Shown here: positions 26,246 to 35,411 of the stretch, one piece after another
Layout: each line of letters begins with the position of its first letter
How positions within the stretch are numbered: the first letter of the stretch is position 1
Origin: Natronosporangium hydrolyticum
GTDB taxonomy: Bacteria; Actinomycetota; Actinomycetes; Mycobacteriales; Micromonosporaceae
NCBI RefSeq assembly: GCF_016925615.1
Contig: NZ_CP070499.1
Coordinates: forward strand, 5,394,001 to 5,458,000
Length of the DNA: 64,000 nucleotides
Reading direction: 5' to 3'
Translations under genes and position numbers: made by a program
Notes under the pieces: generated by a model
The model's input: only the letters and a program-made list of their open reading frames with translations
What the model was told of the DNA's origin: nothing
Databases searched by the model: none

Positions 26246-26312
26246 GAACACCTCTCCGGTCCCCGGCAGCGTACCGCTGGGCGGTGCGGTATCGACGTCG
26301 TGAGCCACGTCA

Positions 26313-26362
26313 CTAGCTACAGCAATGTAGCTACGTTGTCGTAGCTACAACTTTGTAGCTAC
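26313..26362. promoter_or_regulatory. Operator array: four GTAGCTAC boxes at 14-bp period
   Basis: CTAGCTAC at 26313, then GTAGCTAC at 26327, 26341 and 26355, each exactly 14 bp apart. GTAGCTAC is itself a palindrome. The array occupies the divergent promoter between the DUF998 and GH39-like genes. A TetR-type regulator encoded just downstream (27933) is the natural candidate to bind it. A further GTAGCTAT overlaps the GH39-like start codon. Confidence 0.7.
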
Positions 26363-26406
26363 GCTCTACCAGCCGAACCCGGAACATCTCAGGAGGACCG
26401 GTAGCT

Positions 26407-27867
26407 ATGACCAGGCCAGTGATCCCGGTACAGACCGACTGGAGCGACGTGATCCGCTCCTCCCGCACCACGCTGACCACCCACATGTGGAATGCGCCGC
26501 CATTGCAGCCCGGCGCGCCCACTCGCGGCCCCGCCTTCCAGGCGCTCCGCGAGCTGAAGGCGAACTGCGCCAGGTTCCTGACCTTCTGGACCCATCCGCA
26601 GCTCGCGGTCCCAGCCCTCACGCCGCCGACCGAGACCAGCACGTCCTGGGACTTCAGCCGCATCGACCCGTTCGTGGCCGACTTCATGGCCGCCGCCGAA
26701 GGGCGGCCGGTCGTCGCCCACCATGCCACTATTCCGCACTGGATGTTCGACGTCCCGGACAGCTTCGAACTCGACCCGGACCCGGGCGCCACCGTTTGGG
26801 ACTACGAAGTAGGCAAACAGCCGCGGGACCCGTCGCTGCGCGAGATCGCCGACTACTTCGAGCGCTTCGCCCGCTGGTACATCTCCGGCGGGTTCACCGA
26901 CGAGCGCGGCGTCCACCACGCCTCCGACCACCGCTACCGGTTCGCGCACTGGGAGGTGCTGATTGAGCCGGACATCGGCCACCAGCTCTCCCCGGAGGTC
27001 TACACCCGACTGTACGACCTGGTGGTAGAACGGTTGCGGCCGCTCGACCCGGAGATGCGCTTCGTCGGGCTGTCGCTGAGCCCGGTCACCCAGGACGCGG
27101 ATTACTTCTGGCACTTTCTGAACCCGGCCAACCACCAGCCGGGGATCCCGATCGACGCGTTCTCGCACCACTTCTACGCCTCCCCAGCACTGATCAACCC
27201 GCTGGGGAGCGAAGGCAACGCGCCGTTCCACACCTGGCCGACGACGTTCTTCGCGCAGGCCGACGGGTTCCTCGACAAGGTGGCGCTGGTCGACTCCATC
27301 CGCCGGCACCTGAGCCCGAACACCGAGCACCACATCAACGAGATCGGCAGCTTCGCCCCCGACGTGTTGGCGGCAGAGCCGCAGATCCCGCAAGAATACT
27401 GGGCGCTGGGCGGCGCGCTGATCGGATATCTCTGGTCGCGGCTGACCACAATGGGCATCGAACTGGTCGGCGTCGCGGAGTTTCTCGGCTACCCGGGCGT
27501 GATCCCGGGCACCACGCTGGTCGACTGGGACACCGGCGAGCCTAACGCCCGTTACCAGGTGCTCCGGTTGCTGCTGGACCACTTCGGCCCGGGCGATCAG
27601 GTGGTGACCACCTCGGCCGGCAGCGAACTCGCTCCCGAGCCGCCGGTCCATGCCCAGGGCTTCCTCACCAACAGTGGCGAGCGGCGGCTGCTGCTCGTCA
27701 ACCGTTCCGCCGAACCGGCCGAGGTCGACCTGGCGACGGTCGGCACGCCGGTCACGGTGAGCTCGGTGAGCGTCGACACCGCGGCCGGCCCGCCGGTGAC
27801 CGCACAGGTCCACGAGCCTGCCCTGGTGCTGGCTCCGTTCGCTACCGCGGTCGTGACCTTCACCTGA
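26407..27867 (+). CDS. GH39-like glycoside hydrolase
   Basis: A 486-residue protein with no signal peptide, so probably cytosolic. HWEVLIEPD (acid/base Glu at 187) and HHINEIGSF (possible nucleophile Glu at 312) fall where a clan-A TIM barrel would place them, and FSHHFYASP precedes the second. The last 100 residues look like a beta-sandwich domain (RRLLLVNRSAEPAEVDL). The closest known family is GH39 (beta-xylosidases and relatives), but the match is distant and the substrate is unknown. A good ribosome site (AGGAGG) precedes ATG. The TetR gene follows 65 bp later, separated by a strong hairpin. Confidence 0.65.
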   Translation: MTRPVIPVQTDWSDVIRSSRTTLTTHMWNAPPLQPGAPTRGPAFQALRELKANCARFLTFWTHPQLAVPALTPPTETSTSWDFSRIDPFVADFMAAAEGRPVVAHHATIPHWMFDVPDSFELDPDPGATVWDYEVGKQPRDPSLREIADYFERFARWYISGGFTDERGVHHASDHRYRFAHWEVLIEPDIGHQLSPEVYTRLYDLVVERLRPLDPEMRFVGLSLSPVTQDADYFWHFLNPANHQPGIPIDAFSHHFYASPALINPLGSEGNAPFHTWPTTFFAQADGFLDKVALVDSIRRHLSPNTEHHINEIGSFAPDVLAAEPQIPQEYWALGGALIGYLWSRLTTMGIELVGVAEFLGYPGVIPGTTLVDWDTGEPNARYQVLRLLLDHFGPGDQVVTTSAGSELAPEPPVHAQGFLTNSGERRLLLVNRSAEPAEVDLATVGTPVTVSSVSVDTAAGPPVTAQVHEPALVLAPFATAVVTFT

Positions 27868-27873
27868 GAACAT

Positions 27874-27906
27874 GGTGGCGGGCGCCCGGCGGGGGCGCCC
27901 GCCACC
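27874..27906. terminator. Strong hairpin between GH39-like and TetR genes
   Basis: Perfect 14-bp stem (GGTGGCGGGCGCCC with its complement) around a 5-base loop. No T-run follows, as is usual for high-G+C terminators. It could end or reduce transcription before the TetR gene. Confidence 0.65.
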
Positions 27907-27932
27907 AGCCTGCCGAGCGGAGGGAAGCGCGG

Positions 27933-28547
27933 ATGGGGGGACGCGGTCGTCGCACCGAGTCGGAGATGCTCGCCGATATTCACACCGCCGCCCTCCAGGA
28001 GGTGTTGGCGGTAGGTGTCGCCGGACTCACCATGGCCGGCATCGCCGAACGCTCCGGGACCGCGCGGACCTCGCTCTACCGCCGTTGGAGCAGCGCTACC
28101 GACGTACTGCTCGACGCGTTGGAGAGCGACTTTCCGCGGGAGGAGGTGTCGCCCCGCGCCGACGATCTCCGCGGCGATCTGCTCGCCGCCCTGGAGCAGC
28201 TGGTCGGGTGGACAGCTACCCCCACCGCACAGGCCGTCGCCGCCATCATGATGGAGCGTCGCCGGCACCCGGAGCTGGTCGATGCGCTCTTCGAGCGGGT
28301 CTTCGACCCGCACGGTGTCCGGTTCACCCGGACCGTACTGCTCCATTATGGCCAAGCCGGCGTGATCGACCCGGCGCTGATCACCGATGTGGTCACCGAG
28401 ATCGGCGAGGCGCTCGTCTCGGCGTACTACGCGAACACCGGTGACCCGCCTAACCGCGACTATCTGGAGCGCATCGTCGATCAGGCGATTCTGCCCGCGG
28501 TCGGCTACCCCGTCACCGTCGGGCGGCGTCGCGCAGTTCGCGGGTGA
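27933..28547 (+). CDS. TetR/AcrR-family regulator
   Basis: A TetR helix-turn-helix occupies residues 12-58 (LTMAGIAERSGTARTSLYRRW), followed by a helical ligand domain. It probably represses the GH39-like gene and perhaps DUF998 through the 14-bp-periodic array. The ligand is unknown; a sugar product of the hydrolase would be logical, though TetR ligands vary widely. The gene overlaps the convergent ABC ATPase gene by 35 bp. Confidence 0.85.
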   Translation: MGGRGRRTESEMLADIHTAALQEVLAVGVAGLTMAGIAERSGTARTSLYRRWSSATDVLLDALESDFPREEVSPRADDLRGDLLAALEQLVGWTATPTAQAVAAIMMERRRHPELVDALFERVFDPHGVRFTRTVLLHYGQAGVIDPALITDVVTEIGEALVSAYYANTGDPPNRDYLERIVDQAILPAVGYPVTVGRRRAVRG

Positions 28548-30207
28548 TCCGGTGCCGCGGCTGGGTCAGCACCTGTTCGGCGGTGCCGAGCTCGACCAGG
28601 GCACCGTCGGCGATGACCGCCACCCGGTCGGCGAGTTGCTCGACCAGCGCCAGGTCGTGGCTGATCACCACCAGCGCCAGGTCGTTCCGGGCGGCCAGGC
28701 TTGCCAGCAGCGCACTCACCGACGCCTGGGTGAACGTGTCGAGGGCGGCGGTGACCTCGTCGCAGATCAGCACGTCCGGCTCGGCCAGCAGCGCCCGCGC
28801 CAGCGCGGCGCGCTGGAGTTCGCCGCCGGAGAGTTGGTCCGGCCGGCGCCGGGCGGTGACCTCATCGACGCCCAGGGTCGCCAGCAGCGCGGTGGCTTCG
28901 GCCCGGGCGTTGCCGCGGCCCAGCCGCCGCAGCCGTACGGCGGTACGGGCGACCTGGTCGAGCACCGGCCGGTCGGCCACGAACGACGCCCGCGGGTCCT
29001 GGAAAACGTACTGCACCCGGCGCCGCTGCGCGCTGCTGCGCTGCGCCAACCGGGGCGGCAGCGGCTCGCCGGCCACGGTGACGGTGCCGGTCTCCGGCGG
29101 GTGCAGGCCGGCGAGGCACCGGGCGAGGGTGGTCTTGCCGCCGCCGGATGGCCCGACCACCGCCAGGCACCCGCCGGCCGGCACCGTCAGGTCGATGCGA
29201 CCGACCGCGTTGCGCCGCCGGACCCGACCCGGCGCCCGGTGGCTGGCGGTCAGGCCGGTGACCACCAAGCCGGCACCGGACACCTCAGTCTCCGGGTCGG
29301 GCGCCGGGTCCGGACTGGCGGCCGGGACCTCAGCCGGGACCTCGGCCGAGGGCGTCGCCGTGCGCGCCGGCGCTGCGGTCAGGGCCGGGACTCGCTGCGC
29401 CACAGTGACGGCTGAGCGCAATCGGGGCTGCGCCGCCAGCAACTCGCGGGTGTAGGGGTGGCGCGGGCGGTCGAACACCTGCGCCACCGGGCCGGCCTCG
29501 CAGCACCCGCCGTGGCGTAGCACCAACACCCGGTCGGCGAACTCCCGCACCGCCGGCAGGTCGTGGGTGAGCAGCACCACCGCCAGCCCACGGTGCCGCA
29601 GCTGTGCCAGCTCGTCGAGGACCCGACCGCGGTGCAGGGTGTCCAAGCCGGTGGTGGGTTCGTCGAGCACCAGCAGCCGCGGCTGGCCCAGCAGCGCCCC
29701 GGCCAGCACCGCCCGCTGTTGCTGCCCGCCGGAGAGCTGGTGGGGAAAGCGACGGCGCAGCGTGTCGGGCTCGGGCAGCGCCGCGGCCAGGGTGGCATCG
29801 GCGACCCGGGCGGCGGCGTTGGCGCGCCGCTCACGCCGCGGTACGTCGGCCGGCTGGCTGACCCGGGCGAGTTCGGCGAGCAGGCCGGTGACCCGGCGGG
29901 CCGGGTTGAGCGCGGCGCCGGGCTGTTGCGGCACGTACCCCACCGGCGGCCGGTCGGCAGCGGGCCGGTGGCGGGGATCCCGGCCGGCGACAATGATCGT
30001 CCCGTGTAGCCGGATTCCCGGTCGGGCTTCGCCGAGCAGCGCCAGCCCGGTGGTGGTCTTGCCGCTGCCGGACTCGCCCACCAGCGCCAGCACCTCGCCG
30101 TCGGCGACGGTGAACGACAGGTCTCGCACCAGCGCCGTCGGCCCCGTCCCGCCGGCGACGGCGACCGCGTCCGCTCCGAAGTGCTTCACCTGTACCAGGT
30201 CGGTCAC
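28513..30207 (-). CDS. ABC transporter ATPase, two fused domains (dipeptide/nickel type)
   Basis: A 564-residue fusion of two OppD/OppF-like ATPase domains. The first has Walker A GESGSGKT (44-51) and signature LSGGQQQR; the second has GPSGGGKT and signature LSGGELQR. A linker rich in Pro/Ala (about 250-290) joins them. It would drive uptake of a metal chelate or peptide through the two permeases upstream. The start is GTG at 30207 with GGAGGCGAC upstream; longer forms run into the permease. It overlaps the permease stop by 4 bp and is the last gene of the operon. Confidence 0.9.
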   Translation of the reverse strand: MTDLVQVKHFGADAVAVAGGTGPTALVRDLSFTVADGEVLALVGESGSGKTTTGLALLGEARPGIRLHGTIIVAGRDPRHRPAADRPPVGYVPQQPGAALNPARRVTGLLAELARVSQPADVPRRERRANAAARVADATLAAALPEPDTLRRRFPHQLSGGQQQRAVLAGALLGQPRLLVLDEPTTGLDTLHRGRVLDELAQLRHRGLAVVLLTHDLPAVREFADRVLVLRHGGCCEAGPVAQVFDRPRHPYTRELLAAQPRLRSAVTVAQRVPALTAAPARTATPSAEVPAEVPAASPDPAPDPETEVSGAGLVVTGLTASHRAPGRVRRRNAVGRIDLTVPAGGCLAVVGPSGGGKTTLARCLAGLHPPETGTVTVAGEPLPPRLAQRSSAQRRRVQYVFQDPRASFVADRPVLDQVARTAVRLRRLGRGNARAEATALLATLGVDEVTARRRPDQLSGGELQRAALARALLAEPDVLICDEVTAALDTFTQASVSALLASLAARNDLALVVISHDLALVEQLADRVAVIADGALVELGTAEQVLTQPRHRITRELRDAARR

Positions 30208-31046
30208 CGTCGCCTCCGGGTAAGCGTGTCCGCGCACAGGTTCACCCCGACGGTGAACAGCACGATCAGCACGGCCGGCAGCAGCACCGCCCAGGGCTGC
30301 AGCAGCAACCCGGCCCGGTTGCGGTCGACCGCCACCGCCCAGTCGGCGGCGGTCGGCGGTAGTCCGACGCCGAGGAAGTTCGCGGCCCCGACCAGGTAGA
30401 CGGCGGCGGTGATCCGGGCTCCGAGGTCGGCGAGCAGCGGTCGCCGCGCCACCCGCACCAGGTGCCCGATGGTGACCACAACCCACCGTTCGCCCTGCAG
30501 GTGCATCGCCTCGGCGGCCGGCGACCGCAGCGCGTCCAACCCGACCGCGCGGACGATCCGGGCGATCGCCGGGGCATTGACCAGCGCCACCACCAGCACC
30601 ACCATGCCGGCGCCACGGTCGGTCAGGGTCGCCACTAGCAGCAGGATCAGCAGCGAGGGCACGGCGAGCAGGATGTCCAGCGGCCGGCTGAGCAGGTCGT
30701 CGAGCCACCGCCGCCGGGTCGCGGCGGCGGCTGCCCCGAGCGCGATGCCGAGCGTGTACGCGGCGACCGTGGCGACCGCGGCGAGCACCAGCATGGACCG
30801 TCCACCGGCGAGCGTCATCGCGAGCACGTCGCGGCCAAGCTGGTCGGTGCCGAACGGGTGCCCGTCGGCGCTGCTGTACGGGGCGGCGCGGGGCTGGTCG
30901 ACCAGCGGCACCAGCGCTGGGCCGACCACGGCCAGCAGCAGCGGGCCGAGGGCGAGTACCACGCCGACGGCCAACGTCGCCCGGCCACTGCCGGCCGGGC
31001 CGCGCCCGCGTCCGTGGTCCCGCTCGGTTTCGGGTGTCGCGGTCAC
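30204..31046 (-). CDS. ABC transporter permease (DppC/NikC type)
   Basis: A 280-residue protein with about six membrane segments. It has the DppC-type entry motif DGHPFGTDQLGRDVLAMTLAG after the first helix, and a permease loop with VNAPAIARIVRAVGLDALRS. It forms the inner-membrane channel with the upstream permease. The GTG overlaps the previous stop (GTGA), and its own stop overlaps the ATPase start. Confidence 0.9.
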   Translation of the reverse strand: MTATPETERDHGRGRGPAGSGRATLAVGVVLALGPLLLAVVGPALVPLVDQPRAAPYSSADGHPFGTDQLGRDVLAMTLAGGRSMLVLAAVATVAAYTLGIALGAAAAATRRRWLDDLLSRPLDILLAVPSLLILLLVATLTDRGAGMVVLVVALVNAPAIARIVRAVGLDALRSPAAEAMHLQGERWVVVTIGHLVRVARRPLLADLGARITAAVYLVGAANFLGVGLPPTAADWAVAVDRNRAGLLLQPWAVLLPAVLIVLFTVGVNLCADTLTRRRR

Positions 31047-31990
31047 GTGACCACCGCCGAACGCGGCGCCAGCCGGTGGCAGACCAGGTCAGCCAGCAGG
31101 TTGACCGCTACTGTCACGACCGCGAACAGCACCGCCAGCGCCTGCACCACCGGGATGTCCCGGGTCGATACCGCGGTCACCAGCACCGATGAGACTCCCG
31201 GCACCGCGAACACCGCCTCCACCACGATGATCCCCCCGATCAGCCAGTCGGCGGTGCGCGCCAACTGCTGCACCGCCGGTGGCAGGGCGTTCGGCAGCGC
31301 GTGCCGCAGCAGCAGCCGCCCGCCGGTCACCCCGTGCCGGCGGGCGTAGGCGACATACTCGGCGTCGAGCGCGTCGACCATGCCGGCGCGCACCAGCCGG
31401 GTGAGCGCGCAGAGCGACCGGCACAGCAGCACCGCCACCGGCAGCGCCAGCAACGAAGGTTCGGCGAGCAGGCTGCTGCCGGTGGCGCCGACCGCAGTCG
31501 CCGGCAGCACCCCCAGCTGCAATGCAAACACCGCCACCAGCAGCACCGCCAGCGCGAACTCTGGCACCGCGTTCAGCGCCACGGTAGTGGTGGAGACCGC
31601 GCGGTCGTACCACCCGTCGGCGCGTACCGCCGCGGTGACCCCGAGCGTCAGCGCCAACGGCAGCAGCACCGCCAGGGTCACCACGGCCAGCACCACGGTG
31701 GGGCCGAGCGCCGGCGCGAGCAGCTCGGTCACCGGCTGGCCGGTGCGTAGTGAGCTACCGAGGTCGCCGGTGGCCAGGCCGGTCAGCCAGGACAGGTACC
31801 GCTGCGACGCCGGTTCGTCCAACCCGAGCTGCTCGCGGATCAGCGCGATCCGGGCCGGGTCCGGGTCGTCACCGGCGGCGACCACCGCGGCGTCGCCCGG
31901 CAGCGCCTCGGCGAGCCAGAACACCGCGGTCGCCACCACGAGGATCTGCACCAGCCCGATGCCGCCGCGGCGCAGCAGGTAGCGGCGCAC
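31043..31990 (-). CDS. ABC transporter permease (DppB/NikB type)
   Basis: A 315-residue protein with about six membrane segments and the DppB-type features IREQLGLDEPASQRYLSWLTG and GDLGSSLRTGQPV near the N-terminus. The coupling loop reads VRAGMVDALDAEYVAYARRHG. GTG at 31990, 7 bp after the binding-protein stop, gives the family's usual N-terminus (VRRYLLRRGGIGLVQ); the open frame upstream overlaps the binding-protein gene and is not used. Confidence 0.9.
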   Translation of the reverse strand: MRRYLLRRGGIGLVQILVVATAVFWLAEALPGDAAVVAAGDDPDPARIALIREQLGLDEPASQRYLSWLTGLATGDLGSSLRTGQPVTELLAPALGPTVVLAVVTLAVLLPLALTLGVTAAVRADGWYDRAVSTTTVALNAVPEFALAVLLVAVFALQLGVLPATAVGATGSSLLAEPSLLALPVAVLLCRSLCALTRLVRAGMVDALDAEYVAYARRHGVTGGRLLLRHALPNALPPAVQQLARTADWLIGGIIVVEAVFAVPGVSSVLVTAVSTRDIPVVQALAVLFAVVTVAVNLLADLVCHRLAPRSAVVT

Positions 31991-31997
31991 CGCCGGG

Positions 31998-33563
31998 TCA
32001 GTCGCGCCAGACGCGGTCGAAGCGCGCCCACTCCAGTGTGTTCGGTGGGGCGCCCTGCACCCCGTGCACGCCGTCGGCGGTGCCGACCAGCCAGTCGGCG
32101 AAGCCCCACACCAGCAGCCCGCAGCTCTCGTGCAGCTGCTGCTGCATCTCGCCGAGCATCTCGCCGCGGGCGTCGTCGTCGACCGTCCGCTGCATCTCGG
32201 CGTACCGGTCGTCGAACTGCTCATCCTGCCAGCGAGTGATGTTCTGCGATGCGTCGGAGAGCAGGCGGTTGCCGATGTGGGTGGCGATCGGCATCACGCC
32301 GGAGCGGTAGCTGGAGATCGCTCCGTCGGCGAACGAGTCGGCCCAGAAGGTGTCCGCATCGCCCACCTCCACCCGTACGTCCACACCGGCCTGTGCGGCC
32401 TGCTCGGCGAAGAGGGCCGCGGCGTCGACCAGCCCGCCCCCGGCCTCGGCGGTGTGCAGGGTCACCGACAAGCCATCCGCGCCGGCCCGGTCGAGCAGGT
32501 CGCGCGCCTGGTCGAGGTCGCGCTCCCGCTGCGGGAGGTGGTCGGCGTAGAACCGTAGCCCTTTGCCGAACAGGTCGTTGCCGACCTCGCCCATGCCGGC
32601 GAGCGCCGTGTCGACGAGTTCGGTGCGGTCGGCCAGCAGCCGGAACGCCGCCCGGACGTGCGGGTCGTCGAACGGGGGCCGGTCGAGCTTCATGGCGAAC
32701 GCGTGCATCAGCGAACCCGGCGCGGCGAGGATCTCCACCCGCGACTCGTCGGCGTAGGTGCGGGCACTGGTGACGCTCAGGTCATGTGCGTAGCCGACCT
32801 GCCCGCCGACTAGGGCGTTGATCCGGGCGGTCTCTTCGTTGACCGGCACGAACTCCACGGTGTCCAGATGGGGGGCGCCTTCCCAGTAGTCGTCGAACCG
32901 CTCCACCACCAGCGAACCGCCGGGGGTGAACGAGCCGAACCGGAACGGGCCGCTGCCCACCGGCGCGGTGAAGTCCTCGCTGCCGGCAGGCACGATCCAG
33001 GCGCCGAACGCCGCCAGCGCGGTGGCGAACTCGGCCACCGGCCGGTCGAGCACCAGCTCGACGGTACGGGCGTCGACCGCCCGGCTGGCGTCGAGGTCCA
33101 GCGGGGCCAACTGGGCGGCGGCCCGCCGGCCGCTGTCCGGCTCCAGGATCCGGGCGAAGCTGTAGAGCACGTCGTCGGCGGTGACCGGGGAGCCGTCGTG
33201 GAAGGTCGCCTCCCGCAGCGTCGCCCGCCACACCCGGGCTTCGTCGTCGGGTTCCAGGGTTTCGGCCAGCCGCAGCACCGGGGTCATGTCACCGGCGAGA
33301 TCGACCAGCTTGTCGAAGAGCGCCTTGCCGCGGGCACCGTCGACGAAGAGCGACGCCGCGTGCGGGTCGAGGGTCTCCTGGGAGCCGCCGGTCTGGAACG
33401 CCACCGCCAGGTCGCCGCCGCGGCGGGGTTGGTCGCCGCTGGCGGCTGAGTCGGCAGCGCCGCGACCACACGCGCCGAGCAGGGTGGCGGCGCCGGCGAG
33501 CCCGGCGCCGGCCAGGCCGGCCCGGGCAAGCACCGCGCGTCGGGTCAATCGAGGTAAAGGCAT
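31998..33563 (-). CDS. Tat-type lipoprotein, family-5 substrate-binding protein
   Basis: A 521-residue binding protein. The N-terminus has a twin-arginine-like RLTRRAVLARAG and a lipobox (LLGAC, lipidated Cys32), so it is exported and anchored outside. The mature part has SBP family-5 motifs: GSQETLDPHAASLFVDGARG, ATFHDGSPVTADDVLYSF and VGSGPFRFGSF. Relatives bind peptides, nickel or metal-metallophore complexes. Here the context, an exporter and biosynthetic genes under a Fur/Zur-like box, favours a metallophore complex. About 75 bp separate it from the methyltransferase gene. Confidence 0.9.
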   Translation of the reverse strand: MPLPRLTRRAVLARAGLAGAGLAGAATLLGACGRGAADSAASGDQPRRGGDLAVAFQTGGSQETLDPHAASLFVDGARGKALFDKLVDLAGDMTPVLRLAETLEPDDEARVWRATLREATFHDGSPVTADDVLYSFARILEPDSGRRAAAQLAPLDLDASRAVDARTVELVLDRPVAEFATALAAFGAWIVPAGSEDFTAPVGSGPFRFGSFTPGGSLVVERFDDYWEGAPHLDTVEFVPVNEETARINALVGGQVGYAHDLSVTSARTYADESRVEILAAPGSLMHAFAMKLDRPPFDDPHVRAAFRLLADRTELVDTALAGMGEVGNDLFGKGLRFYADHLPQRERDLDQARDLLDRAGADGLSVTLHTAEAGGGLVDAAALFAEQAAQAGVDVRVEVGDADTFWADSFADGAISSYRSGVMPIATHIGNRLLSDASQNITRWQDEQFDDRYAEMQRTVDDDARGEMLGEMQQQLHESCGLLVWGFADWLVGTADGVHGVQGAPPNTLEWARFDRVWRD

Positions 33564-33637
33564 GAGGTTACTCCGTTCATGGGGTCATTGTGGAGCGCAC
33601 GGGGGTGCCTGGACGGGGTGGTTCGAGGTTGGGGCGG

Positions 33638-34453
33638 TCACGCGGCACGCGGGCGCTGCGCCACCAGGTGCAGCCGATCGCCCCGCAGGGTGGTGCCCAA
33701 CGGCGCGTCGTCGCGCCAGCCGGGCCGGGTACGCGGTCCGGGGGTGTCGAACAACGCCAGCACGGTCAGCCCGGCGGCGGCCACCAGCGCCCGCAGCTCC
33801 TGGGGGAAGAGCAGCCGCCACGCCGACTCCTGCCCGATCGGGTCCTGGCCGTCCCAGCTCCAGCGGCGGCGGCGGCGCAGTAGCTGGGCGGCGTGGTCGA
33901 TCCATAGTTCGGTGTGGGCATGGTAGGTGACCCCGCGCCACTGCACGGACCGTTCGGTCGGTGAGGCGGGTGGGCCGCTGCCGAGGAAGTAGGCCCCGTT
34001 GCGCTGTTCGGCCAGCAGCAGCCCACCGGGCGCCAGGTGGTTCCGGCAGGCGGCGAGCGCGGCGGCCAACTCCTCGTTGTGGTGGCAGTAGAGCAGCGCG
34101 CTGTCCAGGCAAGTGATCAGGTCGAACGGTTGCTCCAGGGCGAACGACTCCAGCCGTCCAGGCAAAAAGGTCACCCGCGGGTGGTGGCGCCGGGCGTAGT
34201 CGAGCATCTCTTCGGATGCGTCCAGGCCCACCACCTGATGCCCCTGCTCGGCGAGGTAGCCGGCGTCGCGGCCGGTGCCACAGCCGAGGTCGAGCACCCG
34301 CGCCGGGGTGGGTGCCCCGAACCGGCGCATCACGCCGGCCACGAACCGACCGGCGTGGTGCTCCGGGTCTGGAAACACCGCCTCGTAGAGCGCTGGGTTG
34401 TCGGTGAGCAGGTTGTCGCTCACCACCAGCGGAGCGTCAGCCGCTGTGCCCAC
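33638..34453 (-). CDS. Class I SAM-dependent methyltransferase
   Basis: A 271-residue cytosolic methyltransferase with SAM motif I VLDLGCGTGRDAGYLAEQG (about 53-71), the acidic motif VVGLDASEEML, and LITCLDSALLYCHHNEEL. The type that fits best methylates small molecules. GTG at 34453 has a clear AGGAG upstream. It is the first gene after an internal promoter-like region carrying a Fur/Zur-like box, so it may be induced together with the importer. Its substrate, perhaps the metallophore or a precursor, is inferred only from position. Confidence 0.85.
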   Translation of the reverse strand: MGTAADAPLVVSDNLLTDNPALYEAVFPDPEHHAGRFVAGVMRRFGAPTPARVLDLGCGTGRDAGYLAEQGHQVVGLDASEEMLDYARRHHPRVTFLPGRLESFALEQPFDLITCLDSALLYCHHNEELAAALAACRNHLAPGGLLLAEQRNGAYFLGSGPPASPTERSVQWRGVTYHAHTELWIDHAAQLLRRRRRWSWDGQDPIGQESAWRLLFPQELRALVAAAGLTVLALFDTPGPRTRPGWRDDAPLGTTLRGDRLHLVAQRPRAA

Positions 34454-34514
34454 CGTAGCTCCTGGTGGCGACAGTGGGCCGTTGCGTAACGCAGCACATC
34501 CGACTCATAATAAT

Positions 34515-34532
34515 GCTTACGACAACCGTTTT
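34515..34532 (-). promoter_or_regulatory. Fur/Zur-like box and -10 element inside the operon
   Basis: On the minus strand TGAAAACGGTTGTCGTAA is followed by TATTAT, a good -10, about 60 bp before the methyltransferase start. It matches the box at 41871-41888 at 13 of 18 positions (pattern TGAnAAnnGTTnTCGTnA). It resembles actinomycete Zur boxes of the TGAAAAnnnTTTTCA kind. It lies outside coding DNA only if the upstream acyltransferase ends at 34532, as the frameshift analysis suggests. Confidence 0.65.
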
Positions 34533-35411
34533 CAAACCCTGGTCCGATAATGACGCTCCCGACCAAACTCGCCGAACCCCGCCCGGCGCAGCACCCCCGG
34601 CGGTGGTGTCCACTCTGGCCCGGGTAAGCGCCAGCGTCGCGCCGGCTGCGCTCCCCCGCCGGAGCAGCGCAGCCAATAGCACCCGAAACAGTCCCCGACC
34701 CCGGTAGGCCGGCAGCACCGCAGCGCCCCACAGCCGCGCCACCGCATCCACCACCGTCACCCCCGCGGTAGCCACGGCCAGCCCCGGCACATCGTCGCCC
34801 GGGCCGGCTCCCGCCCGCTGGTCGCCGTCGACGAGCATCAGATACCGGCACGGCCCGGACCCCACCACCCCGGGAGTCCGCTCCTGCTCCAGTTGCGCAC
34901 GCAGCGCCGCCGCCGCCTCGCGCCGGTACGCCCCGGACCGAGGCGGGGTGCCGAAAACCTCGGCGTCGAGGTGGTACGCCTGGTCCAGCAGCTGTTCAGT
35001 GTCGACCCGCCGCAGCCGCAGCCCTGCCGGCGGGTCGCCCGAGCTCAGCGCGGGGAGCGGCAGCGGGCAGGCCGACAACTCCAACTCCTCGACACAGACC
35101 GCCCCGGCCTCGACCAGTACCGGCGGCACCGGCACCGCCGCGGCAGCGACCCCTGCCGCCGGCCGCTCCGGCTCGGCGACCACCCAGGTCACCGCCTGCG
35201 CGCCGGCCTCGGCCGCCCGCCGGTGCACCGCGTCCACCAGTACCGCGTCCGGTGCCCCCGCGAGGTGGATCCGAGCCTCCTGCCCCCGGACGATCAGCTC
35301 CTGGCCCGCAACCGCCACCCGTTGGGCGTCGTAGGGGACCCACCGCCACGCCGCGGCGGCCCGCTGCACCGCCGCGGCGAAATCGTTGGCGCCTTGGTCG
35401 GCTGCGGTCAT
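34532..35411 (-). CDS. GNAT acyltransferase with an apparent frameshift near the 3' end
   Basis: A two-part protein: an N-terminal region of about 130 residues with a weak GNAT-like pattern, then a GNAT domain with LWGAAVLPAYRGRGLFRVLL as the acyl-CoA-binding motif. In the uncorrected frame the C-terminus becomes atypical after VDTTAG and runs on to 34437. One base less in the run of five C at 34594-34598 gives the normal GNAT ending GVLRRAGFGEFGRERHYRTR and a stop at 34532, just before the promoter box. The coordinates given assume this correction. ATG at 35411 overlaps the upstream stop (ATGA). A role in acylating the metallophore is inferred. Confidence 0.7.

Noticed and set aside
26389-27873. 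494-residue minus-strand open frame over the GH39-like gene
   Set aside because: A shadow typical of high-G+C DNA; the plus strand has the ribosome site, barrel motifs and promoter.
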